IMG/VR virus record: IMGVR_UViG_3300046028_001578
Span: 1-64,000 of that record
Strand: one strand, 5' to 3'
DNA length: 64,000 nucleotides
Origin: a virus
The notes below the pieces were generated by a model. It was not told the DNA's origin and searched no databases. It saw only the letters and a program-made list of their open reading frames with translations. The stretch's first letter is position 1. Each line of letters begins with the position of its first letter. Below, piece after piece: positions 42,043-50,878 of the stretch. A program made the position numbers and the translations under genes.

Positions 42043-43479
42043 TTAATAAGAACCACCGTCAATGGTGCTGTCTGTGTATAAACCATTTGTAACTGTACTT
42101 GCATTACCAATCAAAGCACCACGGAAATTAGTCGCTTCGATGTCACCCTTAGTGCCAGAGAAAACTTCGGTTGTATTGGTTGCGTCTGGGATAAAGGTTA
42201 GATATCCAGTTGAATCGTCAAATCCAAAGAAGCCAACCTTTGCCGAAGCTCCATTGTGCCACCTAAATTCTACTCCGCGATCCTTGCTATCATCTGATGC
42301 AGGAGCGGTGTCACCACCAAGAGTAATGATGGGGTCATCAAGAGTCGTTGTGGTTGCATTAACTGTAGTAGTAGTGCCGTTGACTACTAGGTTGCCGCCA
42401 ATAGTAACATTTCCTGTAGATGAAATAATATCACAGCCAATTGTTCCTGTGAATGTTGGACTTGCTGAAAGAACAGCCGAGCCAGTTCCGGTACTGGTAG
42501 TAACGCCCGTACCGCCCTGTCCAACCGTCAGTGCAGTTGTCAAACCACCAAGGGATGTAATGTCAGTGTTTGCACCCCGCGAGGCAATACCTGCCGAAGC
42601 AAAACTATTGGCTCCAATACCACCTTGCGCTACAGTTAGTGGAGTTGTTAAACCAGTAATAGATGTAATGTCGGAGTTTGCTCCACGCAAAGCAATACCT
42701 GCCGAAGCAAGTGTACTAAATCCAGTACCTCCGCTACCAACAGGAAGAATACCGCTTACACTTGTTGCTAAACTTACTCCAGAAGACGATCCTGTACCAC
42801 CTTGTGATACAGCCAGTGGGGTTGTTAAACCAGTAATAGATGTAATGTCGGAGTTTGCACCTTTAAGAGCCAAGCCTGAAGAAGCAAGCGAACTGAATCC
42901 CGTACCACCATTTGCAATAGGCAGAATACCACTTACACTTGTTCCTAAAGCTACGCCAGAAGATGTTCCTGTTCCACCGTTTGCAACAGGAAGAATTCCA
43001 CTTACACTTGTTGCTAAACTTACTCCAGAAGCCGACCCGGTACCGCCCTGCGCTACAGTCAGTGGAGTTGTTAAACCAGTAATAGATGTGATGTCGGAAT
43101 TAGCTCCCTTGAGAGCAAAGCCTGTAGCCGCAAGTGTACTAAATCCAGTACCACCATTTGCAACACCCAGAACACCAGTTACACCTGTAGTTAATGGCAG
43201 ACTAGTACAATTAGTCAGGGTGCCAGATCCGGGAGTTCCAAGTACAACACCACCAGTGAATGTTTTAACACCTGCAATAGTTTGTGCAGTACTTCCAAGA
43301 GAAACAAAAGCACCAAGTCCTCCGATTGGAAGAACAGTAGTAGCAGTTCCTCCTGCCCCACCAGTGCCTTCTCCGTAGTAAAGAATATCTGTTCCTTCTG
43401 TGTACGCCAGCTCTGCATTTGCAAGTGAGGTTGGTGCGGCGTTTCCTGTACTTCGCTTAATTCTAATTGTGTTTGCCAT
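42043..43479 (-). CDS. Repetitive fibre protein, 478 aa
   Basis: Starts MANTIRIKRSTGNAAPTSLA with NAELAYTEGTDILYYGEG, the same appendage module. The shaft (residues about 100-340) has repeats of LKGANSDITSITGLTTPL-TVAQGGTG and LATSVSGILPVANGGTG types, common in phage fibre shafts. The C-terminus has LDDPIITLGGD and VEFRWHNGASAKVGFFGFDD, found in fibre-associated domains. Ends DSTIDGGSY, echoed by IPLLDGGNY and NITTIDGGTP in the two upstream genes. Confidence 0.8.
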   Translation of the reverse strand: MANTIRIKRSTGNAAPTSLANAELAYTEGTDILYYGEGTGGAGGTATTVLPIGGLGAFVSLGSTAQTIAGVKTFTGGVVLGTPGSGTLTNCTSLPLTTGVTGVLGVANGGTGFSTLAATGFALKGANSDITSITGLTTPLTVAQGGTGSASGVSLATSVSGILPVANGGTGTSSGVALGTSVSGILPIANGGTGFSSLASSGLALKGANSDITSITGLTTPLAVSQGGTGSSSGVSLATSVSGILPVGSGGTGFSTLASAGIALRGANSDITSITGLTTPLTVAQGGIGANSFASAGIASRGANTDITSLGGLTTALTVGQGGTGVTTSTGTGSAVLSASPTFTGTIGCDIISSTGNVTIGGNLVVNGTTTTVNATTTTLDDPIITLGGDTAPASDDSKDRGVEFRWHNGASAKVGFFGFDDSTGYLTFIPDATNTTEVFSGTKGDIEATNFRGALIGNASTVTNGLYTDSTIDGGSY

Positions 43480-43497
43480 AATTTTCCTTAATTTTCC

Positions 43498-44013
43498 TTA
43501 GTAATTTCCACCATCAAGTAGTGGGATAGTTGTAGTTATCGTAACATTATTTGAGCCATCAAAATTTGCATTGCCAGTTGCCTCGCCTCCAAGACTTATT
43601 GTTCTTGTAGTCAGTAACTGTGAAGCAGTGCTTGTGTTTCCTGCAATAGTATTAGAGACAGTCAGATTAGTAAGAGTTCCAAGTGTTGTTAAACTAGATG
43701 AAACAACATTAGATGCAAGGGTTGTACCTGTAAGACTTGCTGCAGCTGTTGTACCAGCTGGACCCGTAGGTCCTGCAACAGTACTTGCTGCACCTGCAGG
43801 ACCTGTAGGTCCTGTTGCACCCGGAGGTCCTGTAACACCTGTCGGTCCTGGAATTCCTGTATAGTAAGAAAGAGATGCCCATGCTGTAGTACCATCTCCA
43901 GCCTTAATAAGGTTTGTATCAGTTTCAAATCCTAATTCTCCAATAATTAAAATTGGATTAGCAGCAGTCCATTGTGCAGCAGTACCACGCCTTATTTGAA
44001 TCTTAGATGCCAT
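43498..44013 (-). CDS. Collagen-like fibre protein, 171 aa
   Basis: The N-terminal module MASKIQIRRGTAAQWTAANP ... GELGFETDTNLIKAGDGTTAW is widespread in phage fibres. It is followed by a short collagen-like Gly-X-Y tract (GIPGPTGVTGPPGATGPTGP onward, about 36 residues) that would form a triple helix, then a Thr/Ser-rich shaft ending IPLLDGGNY. A trimeric rod is likely. Confidence 0.8.
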   Translation of the reverse strand: MASKIQIRRGTAAQWTAANPILIIGELGFETDTNLIKAGDGTTAWASLSYYTGIPGPTGVTGPPGATGPTGPAGAASTVAGPTGPAGTTAAASLTGTTLASNVVSSSLTTLGTLTNLTVSNTIAGNTSTASQLLTTRTISLGGEATGNANFDGSNNVTITTTIPLLDGGNY

Positions 44014-44255
44014 TAAGGTGTACCTCCATCTATAGTTGTTATATTACTATAGTTATCACTAGGAAAGCCACCATCAATTATTCCTGCGCTTGCTACAGTT
44101 GCTGCTGCCCATGCGCTTCCATTCCACTGAGGTACTTGGTTTAAAGTAGCTCCACTTTGAGTCAAACTTGATAATGGATGTGTGTGTAACTGTAAGAGGG
44201 TTTCTATTTTTTTATTAAATAATTGCTGTTGTTGTAATGCTTGGCTTGAACTCAT
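44013..44255 (-). CDS. Small appendage protein, 80 aa
   Basis: Starts MSSSQALQQQQLFNKKIETL, a helical start, followed by HTHPLSSLTQSGATLNQVPQW and WNGSAWAAATV, typical of fibre linkers, and ends SNITTIDGGTP like its neighbours. Overlaps both adjacent genes by one base at TAATG junctions. Probably a component or adaptor of the same appendage. Confidence 0.7.
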   Translation of the reverse strand: MSSSQALQQQQLFNKKIETLLQLHTHPLSSLTQSGATLNQVPQWNGSAWAAATVASAGIIDGGFPSDNYSNITTIDGGTP

Positions 44256-44551
44256 TACTTACATTTTCTATTTTTGGGGCATGATGTCTTAGACTTACCG
44301 GGTCCACCCCATAGGTCTTTGCATGCCCAGTATTTAGCAGTGAGTTTATTGCTTGCTGAATCACACTTATGTCTAGCCTTGAAAGACTTACGAGCTTCAG
44401 GACTATAGTTGTTACCATAACCTGCTGCCCCATAATGAATGATCTTCTCTTGCCCATTAGCACAAGCCTTTACTACCCGTTTCTTATTCGGGTTAGGAGA
44501 CTTAGTAGGTTTGTTACAAGACATGCTAGCTTTATTAACTTTCTTAGCCAT
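44255..44551 (-). CDS. Basic Cys-rich conserved phage protein (DUF6321-like), 98 aa
   Basis: Start at MAKKVNKASMSCNKPTKSP with AGGAGGAC upstream. The core ARKSFKARHKCDSASNKLTA then KYWACKDLW is a conserved pattern of small basic phage proteins (DUF6321 type, from memory), with the HYGAAGYGNNY segment before it. Six Cys and a high positive charge suggest DNA association or a zinc site. Overlaps the portal stop. Confidence 0.75.
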   Translation of the reverse strand: MAKKVNKASMSCNKPTKSPNPNKKRVVKACANGQEKIIHYGAAGYGNNYSPEARKSFKARHKCDSASNKLTAKYWACKDLWGGPGKSKTSCPKNRKCK

Positions 44552-46157
44552 TAGGTTGTCCTCCTGTAAATGCAGACATGTCAGCACCTGAGTTCTGTAG
44601 AACATTCATGATACCTTGTCCACCATTTTGTGCAAGATCCTGTTGTCCTGCCTGTGCCATGATGTTACCCATTGCTCCAGCAGTTGCCTGTGTGGAAGCC
44701 TGAGTCATCTGCTGCTGAGCCTGTTGCTGTTGCATCATCATCTGCTCTTGTTGAATATCTTCAGCTGAGCGTACCCAATTACGGGCATCAAAGCCAAGAG
44801 AAGTAATCAATGCTCTAGCATACTCTTCCCATTTAAATGCAGCGGCTGCTTGCTCAGGTAGATTGCGAACCATCTCGCCCATCTGCATAAGCTTTTGCAA
44901 ATCAGTATCACGACTTAAGGCTTGAAGACCAGTAATTACTTCAATGGTTAATACACCTTCAGCATCAAAGAATTGTTCATACATTCTTGTATCAAGTTCT
45001 TCGCTTTCAATCATTAAAAATATAGATCGTCTAACAATTGGTTCCATAAGATCTCTAGCGATAGCACTGAATGCGCCACCCAAGACTGTCTCAAGTTCAG
45101 AACCAATCATACGAACAGCCGTAGCAGTCACGCGGTCACCACTTGGTAGTGAGGAGGCAGACATTAAGAATGCCTGACCAATTTCTCTACGCATAGTTTC
45201 AACAGCGGTCTGAGCGGCTGAGATTTGTGGGTTCATTGTCTGTGAGGGTGATAGCACGAATACATCTGCTTGTCTCACGGGGATCCATGAGCCATTGGGT
45301 GCATCAGCAACATCATCTACCTCAGTAATACCGGATGGATCAATGCCCATCCAGAAGGCTGAGGCTGCTGCCATGCCATCAAGCAATGCCTTAGTGTAAC
45401 CATCAAGACTTGATAGGTCGCCTAGGATATCTTCGCAGTGCGATCTCCCGTAGTTTTCTCCGGGTATGCCGTACCACCGTAGTACCGTCACAGGACATAC
45501 TTCGTAGACACCGCTTGTCAGTAGGTTCCCATCGCTGTCTTCCTTTTTGTACTTCCATAGGTTGTCCTCCTTGAGATATTGACAATATGTTTTTTTGTAA
45601 CCTCTCTTAGCGGATTCGGGTAAAGAGAAGTGAGGACTAATTGCTTCTGGATCTACAAGATCATATTCAATATGAATAATTTCATTGACATCTCCAGCAA
45701 CAGTACGCTGTACAGCATAGTTATCTAGACGAGTAACTCTAAACTTAAAGTCATCCATCTCATGTACTAAACAATCTCCAACTACAATTAAATTTTGTAT
45801 TGTTTGAAAGATTGTTTCTCTTAGGTTAGTACCAATAAGTTTGCGATAGACTTGATAACTCATAGTCTCAAGATACTGTCCAATTTCTGCGGTTGGTTCT
45901 ACACCAGACCGAAGACCAAATTTAAAAAAGGGTGTGTCATTCAAAGGCATCATTGCTGATAGCATTCGACTAGCTAATGAAGTCACACCTCTTGCACCAA
46001 CAGATGATGTTGGCTGTGGTAGTTCCATCTCTTCAGTCCAACCCGCAGGTGGGAGAAGACTTGGAACAGTTAGTGCGGCACATAGCCGAGCACGGTATAG
46101 TTTAGATGTTCGCATTGCATCTAACATTCGGAAGCGTTCAACAAGATTGTTTGTCAT
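44544..46157 (-). CDS. Portal / head-tail connector (gp8-like), 537 aa
   Basis: Dodecameric portal through which DNA enters and leaves. Starts MTNNLVERFRMLDAMRTSKL; contains GARGVTSLASRMLSAMMPLNDTPFFKF, RLDNYAVQRTVAGDVNEIIH, VTVLRWYGIPGENYGRSHCE and DRVTATAVRMIGSELETVLG, all in the order expected for T7-like portals (T7 gp8 is 536 aa). The C-terminus is Gln/Met-rich (QMMMQQQQAQQQMTQ), as in relatives. Confidence 0.95.
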   Translation of the reverse strand: MTNNLVERFRMLDAMRTSKLYRARLCAALTVPSLLPPAGWTEEMELPQPTSSVGARGVTSLASRMLSAMMPLNDTPFFKFGLRSGVEPTAEIGQYLETMSYQVYRKLIGTNLRETIFQTIQNLIVVGDCLVHEMDDFKFRVTRLDNYAVQRTVAGDVNEIIHIEYDLVDPEAISPHFSLPESAKRGYKKTYCQYLKEDNLWKYKKEDSDGNLLTSGVYEVCPVTVLRWYGIPGENYGRSHCEDILGDLSSLDGYTKALLDGMAAASAFWMGIDPSGITEVDDVADAPNGSWIPVRQADVFVLSPSQTMNPQISAAQTAVETMRREIGQAFLMSASSLPSGDRVTATAVRMIGSELETVLGGAFSAIARDLMEPIVRRSIFLMIESEELDTRMYEQFFDAEGVLTIEVITGLQALSRDTDLQKLMQMGEMVRNLPEQAAAAFKWEEYARALITSLGFDARNWVRSAEDIQQEQMMMQQQQAQQQMTQASTQATAGAMGNIMAQAGQQDLAQNGGQGIMNVLQNSGADMSAFTGGQPNG

Positions 46158-46167
46158 TTACACTCCT

Positions 46168-46500
46168 TTATGTAGATACACCATTGTATAGTGCGGAATA
46201 AAAATCTAATGCCTTGGCGTTATCACCTTGAATACCGTTAGTACCTTGTGCTTCAGCTTGTGACTGAGCTTCCATAATTGCTTCTTGTTCTGCAGCGGTA
46301 GATGTCTGGACTTCTGCTTGTTCGTCTGCCTTGGTTCTAGCCATAGCAATAGCTTCTCTAGCAACACGGCGAGTCTCAGCATCTTCTGCTGCTTTTCTAC
46401 GCTCTTCTTCTTGTTCCTTTTGGAAGGCGCGTTCGTCATCCATTAGTTTCTTTTGTTCATCATATGTCATACCACCACTAATACTAGGGCTTCCACCCAT
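46168..46500 (-). CDS. Charged helical protein upstream of portal, 110 aa
   Basis: Starts MGGSPSISGGMTYDEQKKLM and then has a long charged helix (RAFQKEQEEERRKAAEDAETR) with a polar Gln-rich end. A short protein of this composition commonly precedes the portal in T7-like phages; its role is unknown, possibly virion-associated. The next gene, the portal, starts 11 bases on. Confidence 0.7.
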   Translation of the reverse strand: MGGSPSISGGMTYDEQKKLMDDERAFQKEQEEERRKAAEDAETRRVAREAIAMARTKADEQAEVQTSTAAEQEAIMEAQSQAEAQGTNGIQGDNAKALDFYSALYNGVST

Positions 46501-46501
46501 A

Positions 46502-46693
46502 TTACTTGCCTCCTTGCTGTTGCTTTAGCACAGCTTTTAATTTGTTTACGACTTCTATTTGCCCTGCCCTATATGCAGATCGTCTTGCAAACTTGCTTTC
46601 TTCACAGTCAGCATCGTATTCAAGGGGCTTGTATAGTTCTTCCAGAATTTTTATCAGGTCTGGATCTATTCTCGGATACTTTTCTGATTTCAT
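46502..46693 (-). CDS. Hypothetical protein, 63 aa
   Basis: Starts MKSEKYPRIDPDLIKILEEL; contains ADCEESKFARRSAYRAGQIE and ends KQQQGGK. A small helical protein with an RRSAYRAGQ helix typical of compact phage proteins of unknown role. Overlaps the upstream gene by 74 bases in another frame, so one of the two starts might be shorter. Confidence 0.6.
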   Translation of the reverse strand: MKSEKYPRIDPDLIKILEELYKPLEYDADCEESKFARRSAYRAGQIEVVNKLKAVLKQQQGGK

Positions 46694-46808
46694 TTCTTAA
46701 CTCTTCTATTTGAATATACAGATCTTTGATTAACTGTTTAACTTCAGGTAGATCTATTGGGGTAGATAGAGCTAAGCGAGTCTTTGATTGTTGAATGTTA
46801 GTAATCAT
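46620..46808 (-). CDS. Hypothetical protein, 62 aa
   Basis: Starts MITNIQQSKTRLALSTPIDL; central helix PEVKQLIKDLYIQIEELRNEIRK (split by charge) looks coiled-coil, and the C-terminus is basic. ATGA overlap with the upstream Lys/Ala-rich gene indicates coupling. The 74-base overlap with the next gene lowers certainty. Confidence 0.55.
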   Translation of the reverse strand: MITNIQQSKTRLALSTPIDLPEVKQLIKDLYIQIEELRNEIRKVSENRSRPDKNSGRTIQAP

Positions 46809-47704
46809 TTCTTTTTAGTTGCTTTCTTTACAGCCTTAGCTGCCTCTTGAGTTGCTTTCTTTACAGCCTTAGCTGCAGCTTCAGCTTCTTTCTTTGCAGC
46901 CTTAGCTGCAGCTTCAGCTTCTTTCTTTGTAACTTTTGTTAAAAACTCATTACCTTTGGTAATAGCTTTATTTAAAGTTTTTTGTTGTTCCTCAAGCGTT
47001 GCTGCATATTTAGCACTTTCCCTTTGTTGTAAAGTAGTGTCTAATTTAAACCGCATTGCTTCTGTGTCTTTTACAATCTGTAATCTTTGTGCTGCTTCTT
47101 CTTCTGATAGTTTATAACTATAGATAGGCTTTCGATTCGCATCATAAGAAATAGTTTTATTCTTACCTTTAGCTTTTTTATATGCATTCATATCAAACCC
47201 AGCATCAGCACTAGTAATAAAACCTTTACTTAGGGTTGAAGATTTATTAATTACTGATTGAATGTATTGGTCTTGAATAGCAAGTTTTTGTGATTCACCT
47301 TTTTGTTTTACAAACTCAGCAATATTTTGTTGTTGTGTATCAACTGCTTCATTTTGTTTTTCAACAACAGAAATCTGTTCATCAGTTTGTCTCTTTGCTT
47401 CAGTCTCTGCATTAAATACATAGAATGCTTGATCAGCGTTTGCTGTTGTAGCATCTTCACCTAAAGTGAATTTGATATCTTTCATTTTTTTATAGAGAGG
47501 ATTATAGATATCCGCAAAGTTAGGTAAGTCTTGCTTAGTCAGAGCAGTCTCTCCAGTAGAAGCTAAATAGGAGTCTTGTCCTACATTTGCCATATCTAAA
47601 AGACCACCCTGAACACCAGCAAGATTTGCATTTAGTTCTGTTAGTTGTGTATTATAGTTTGCAATAGCTGTTGTTGTTTCAGCTGCTGTTTTCTTTTGTG
47701 CCAT
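46805..47704 (-). CDS. Protein with histone H1-like Lys/Ala tail, 299 aa
   Basis: Residues 1-230 are polar and helical (starts MAQKKTAAETTTAIANYNTQ). The last about 45 residues form Lys/Ala/Glu repeats (KKEAEAAAKAAKKEAEAAAK then KAVKKATQEAAKAVKKATKK), similar in style to the tail of histone H1 and to bacterial histone-like proteins. It lies between the RNR and portal genes, so it may be a virion or DNA-binding protein. No family recognised for the N-terminal part. Confidence 0.7.
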   Translation of the reverse strand: MAQKKTAAETTTAIANYNTQLTELNANLAGVQGGLLDMANVGQDSYLASTGETALTKQDLPNFADIYNPLYKKMKDIKFTLGEDATTANADQAFYVFNAETEAKRQTDEQISVVEKQNEAVDTQQQNIAEFVKQKGESQKLAIQDQYIQSVINKSSTLSKGFITSADAGFDMNAYKKAKGKNKTISYDANRKPIYSYKLSEEEAAQRLQIVKDTEAMRFKLDTTLQQRESAKYAATLEEQQKTLNKAITKGNEFLTKVTKKEAEAAAKAAKKEAEAAAKAVKKATQEAAKAVKKATKKK

Positions 47705-47707
47705 TAT

Positions 47708-49597
47708 TTATCCTGTTAAATCTATTATCTCACAAGCTCCTGCAGTACAGGCTAAGGAGTGAGATGATGTTGTTGTGTCTGTCTTCTCGTATAAAGAGAG
47801 ATGATTAAAGTCTACATCTATAACAGGAAACGAATTGTAAGTTTCTAGTGATATAGATTCAAAGGGAGCTTGTGCATAGATATGATCTGACTTGGGTAAG
47901 AAAGATATACCAGAGATCTTATCAAAGTTTTCCCATACCCATTGTCCAACAGGTAGGAATTCATTGTCAGCATAGTTAACAGTAATGCTTGGCTTGTGCT
48001 GACAGTAGTGCTCTTGATAGGTTAACCATAAGTTAAGATGATCAATAGCGGATAGTTCATTCTGAGTTAGTGATCCAGATGGAGCAGCCTGAACAAAGGT
48101 AAAGACTGCAGTTGAATCGGCATTCATTACACAGTCTTCTACTGGTACTTGGGCATCTCTCATCATGAAGTAGAGTGGATCCTTCTTGTCGATACGAACT
48201 CTTCTAAAGTAATGCTCAGCATACCGGGGATGCAATCCACTGGCTGACGAAGCAAGACATGAAGTTGTACCTTCTGGTTTAATACAAGTAATTGATTTAC
48301 TTGGGTTGATACCCAGCTTCTTAGACCAGTCAAGGTTAGTCTTGATGGCTGTCTCTCGTAGATCCTCAAGGACATACTTAAGTCTGCCATGTCCTAGTAG
48401 ACCGGACATCAACTTGTTATCAAAGATACCTGTCATGGATACACCAAGCAGTCTCTCTTCTTCACAGTTATCCTGCCATGTCTTATCCTTGGCTAGGTAT
48501 GGGAAGTAAGTGAACATGCTTTGGATAGTACCAATGATGGTAGCCATTTCAATTTTCTTTTCTAACGACTCTTGTGTATCAGTTGCATTGACAACAACAG
48601 TAGATAGATTACAGAATTGATTGGGGCGTAGGATGATCTCACTACATGGATTCGTTCCATAGTAATGATCCTCACCACGCTCTGCCTTGACAGCAATGTT
48701 CTTCATTGCATCACGATTACAAAGACCACGCTCTCCACTATGGGAGTTGTATAAGTCTGTCCACTCTTCGAGGAACTGACCCATTGATGGTCTGCCATTG
48801 TAGATGGCTGAGTTGTTTGCTAAGGCACGATGACTTGATGTCTGCCACCACGCACCACTCTTGCAAGTAGCCATCTCACGGTCTGCTAGGTCGCTTAGAG
48901 AGATCATAGCGGAGCGGCGTACACCACCCACGATGACTGACTGAGCAATCTTGCAGCAGATATCATGGCACTCAAGGGGCGTAAGTCTACGACCTTGGGC
49001 AGAATAGAATGTCTGTACTACAAATCTAAAGACTTCTTCTAGTGGGGCAGGACCGCTTGCTCTACCACCAAAGGTCTTTAGTCTTTCACCTGACTTACGA
49101 ATCTTACTTGTGTCCCACTTAATGTGGATACCCTTATAAAGATTGTCAAGTAAGTTGTTAAGTGCATCACACCAACCCTCGCGGCTATCCTCAACAAACA
49201 TAACTGTATCAAACATCTTATGTATTGTTGGAATAGTTCCAAGTTTGTCCGTGCATCTACGCTCAACCGTATAGCCTACTCCAGTACCACACATAAGAAT
49301 GTACATGAGGTTAGAGAAGGAAGTTGTTTTATTAATCTCAATGTATGAGCAATTGTATAGGGCAGTATGATCACGATCCAATGCTGGACCTGCGGTCATC
49401 AACCCACGCATACTTGGCAGTACTTCTAGATTAAGGATAGCATCTCTGATATCTGTCCGTGTCAGAAGGACAGGGGCTTTACCAGTAAAGTAATTCCACC
49501 ATCTATCGACAGTCTCATCCCAAGTCTCTCTACGATTTTCTTTATCAAGCCAACGACTGTAACGACTGATAGCAATAAACTTTTGAAATGTATCCAT
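47708..49597 (-). CDS. nrdJ: Adenosylcobalamin-dependent ribonucleotide reductase (class II), 629 aa
   Basis: Reduces ribonucleotides to deoxyribonucleotides using B12. Key Cys: YNCSY (C83), NPCSEIIL (C318, radical site) and FCNLS (C329), plus the C-terminal redox pair in LACTAGACE. Also GTGVGYTVERR, GGRASGP and SITCIKPEGTTSCL (nucleotide and cofactor-binding regions). Monomeric class II type by size. No nrdA/B partner is present. Start overlaps the dUTPase stop (TAATG), so both are coexpressed. Confidence 0.93.
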   Translation of the reverse strand: MDTFQKFIAISRYSRWLDKENRRETWDETVDRWWNYFTGKAPVLLTRTDIRDAILNLEVLPSMRGLMTAGPALDRDHTALYNCSYIEINKTTSFSNLMYILMCGTGVGYTVERRCTDKLGTIPTIHKMFDTVMFVEDSREGWCDALNNLLDNLYKGIHIKWDTSKIRKSGERLKTFGGRASGPAPLEEVFRFVVQTFYSAQGRRLTPLECHDICCKIAQSVIVGGVRRSAMISLSDLADREMATCKSGAWWQTSSHRALANNSAIYNGRPSMGQFLEEWTDLYNSHSGERGLCNRDAMKNIAVKAERGEDHYYGTNPCSEIILRPNQFCNLSTVVVNATDTQESLEKKIEMATIIGTIQSMFTYFPYLAKDKTWQDNCEEERLLGVSMTGIFDNKLMSGLLGHGRLKYVLEDLRETAIKTNLDWSKKLGINPSKSITCIKPEGTTSCLASSASGLHPRYAEHYFRRVRIDKKDPLYFMMRDAQVPVEDCVMNADSTAVFTFVQAAPSGSLTQNELSAIDHLNLWLTYQEHYCQHKPSITVNYADNEFLPVGQWVWENFDKISGISFLPKSDHIYAQAPFESISLETYNSFPVIDVDFNHLSLYEKTDTTTSSHSLACTAGACEIIDLTG

Positions 49598-50109
49598 TAG
49601 ACTCCTGTACTCCCAAACTTACCTTCGCCTCGCACAGTAAACGGAAGTTTATCTACAGAGACAAACTGGAATTGTGTGACGGGCATCAAGGCAATCTGTG
49701 CAACACGATCACCCCGTTTAAGAGTGTGTGTTATTGTTGAATTGTTAATAAGTGGTAACCAAATCTCACCACGATAATCAGAATCAATGACACCAACTGA
49801 GTTGGCTAAGTTAATTCCTTTGTTAGAAAGACCTGATCTCATAAAGAGTAATCCTACATAGCCCTCAGGGATAGCTAGGCTAACCCCTGTGGGTACTCTA
49901 GTTACTACTCCGGGGAGTAGCGTAGTGTCCGTAGTGATCTTAAGATCAGCTCCGGCTGCACCCTTGGTATGATAGGCTGGAGCACAGTCTCTATCATGGA
50001 GTACCATAGGGATCTTAGAATTGCTATGGGTATAAGTAGAAGTATTGTAATTGTTTGGATTAGCAATAGTTAAAGACTCAGTGTTGTATTGGTTTACATC
50101 AGTGTTCAT
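49597..50109 (-). CDS. dut: dUTPase, 170 aa
   Basis: Hydrolyses dUTP to dUMP, the ThyX substrate. The five trimeric-dUTPase motifs are visible: AGADLKI, RSGLSNKG, GVIDSDYRGE, GDRVAQIALMP and RGEGKFGSTG. Start chosen at MNTDVNQYNTESL because the longer frame would overlap the exonuclease end and the conserved motif (50134-50150). The first about 30 residues are a polar Asn/Thr-rich extension. Confidence 0.93.
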   Translation of the reverse strand: MNTDVNQYNTESLTIANPNNYNTSTYTHSNSKIPMVLHDRDCAPAYHTKGAAGADLKITTDTTLLPGVVTRVPTGVSLAIPEGYVGLLFMRSGLSNKGINLANSVGVIDSDYRGEIWLPLINNSTITHTLKRGDRVAQIALMPVTQFQFVSVDKLPFTVRGEGKFGSTGV

Positions 50110-50878
50110 TAGTGTTCCCTTGAGTATCACTCTTAGTAGCCCCAACTATTGGGTCAAACAATAGTACGGACTTAGTTTTCTTGTTATATTCACCATGTCT
50201 AAGGATGCGGACACACCTAGCCATAGCGAGACAGTAATCATATCCATATCTATCCATTTCCTGAGGCTTAGCTTGGTCATAAGCTGCCAATACGGCGGCT
50301 GTCCAGTTCCTTGGATGAACATACTTAAGCCACTTCTCTGCCTTGGCAGGTCCCCACTTCCAGATACCGGGGATATTATCAGTCGTATCACCCATGATCC
50401 ACTGCTTGTGGAAGTTAAAGTCAGCGGTATAAGTATCAAGTTCCAGAGGTTTAACTTCTTTGTCTGGGTTCCAATGCCACCCCGGTACAGACCGGAGATC
50501 CTTGTCAATGGTCACAGCAATAGCCTTGTTACCCGAAGCCATGAGTCCCATAATATCATCAGCCTCTAGGGTAGGAACAAAGAGTATATCATTCTGTTTA
50601 ATTAAATCAACAGCGTATGATAAACTATCTGGTGCTTGTTTCTTTACATCCCGATGGGCTTTATATTGTTCCCATACCTGTCTACGGAAGTTATCCTTAC
50701 GATCACAGGAGATAGCCACATATACTTTCGTTACCCCTACTGGAGTCCATGCCTTGACATCGTGTTCGATGCGTTCCGCAAGGTACTCAATGCCCTCTTG
50801 GTCTGCCCAAAAGGCAGCACGATAGGCAATGATGTCTCCATCAAGTACAGCAACATCAGGTCTTGGTTGGCTTGTCAT
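50099..50878 (-). CDS. 5'-3' exonuclease (gp6-like), 259 aa
   Basis: FLAP/PIN-type nuclease that removes RNA primers and degrades host DNA in T7. Starts MTSQPRPDVAVLDGDIIAYR; metal-binding acids in LDGDII, EADDIMG, TIDKDLRSVPG, and MGDTTDNIPGIWKWGPAKAE (helix-hairpin-helix like). Length is near T7 gp6 (300 aa). Its last codons carry conserved regulatory motif copy 3, encoding PIVGATKS. Confidence 0.9.
   Translation of the reverse strand: MTSQPRPDVAVLDGDIIAYRAAFWADQEGIEYLAERIEHDVKAWTPVGVTKVYVAISCDRKDNFRRQVWEQYKAHRDVKKQAPDSLSYAVDLIKQNDILFVPTLEADDIMGLMASGNKAIAVTIDKDLRSVPGWHWNPDKEVKPLELDTYTADFNFHKQWIMGDTTDNIPGIWKWGPAKAEKWLKYVHPRNWTAAVLAAYDQAKPQEMDRYGYDYCLAMARCVRILRHGEYNKKTKSVLLFDPIVGATKSDTQGNTNEH
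50134..50150 (-). promoter_or_regulatory. Conserved regulatory motif, copy 3
   Basis: Minus strand AATAGTTGGGGCTACTA, inside the end of the exonuclease gene, 25 bases before the dUTPase ATG. Flanking ACTATTG pairs with CAATAGT (7 bp). Conservation of all 17 bases despite a coding constraint supports a nucleic-acid signal, probably driving dut and nrdJ. Confidence 0.55.

Noticed and set aside
42062-43378. 438-codon open frame on the plus strand
   Set aside because: It lies exactly opposite the repetitive fibre gene; its Pro/Val-rich repeats mirror the codon repeats of that gene, and every supported gene is on the minus strand.
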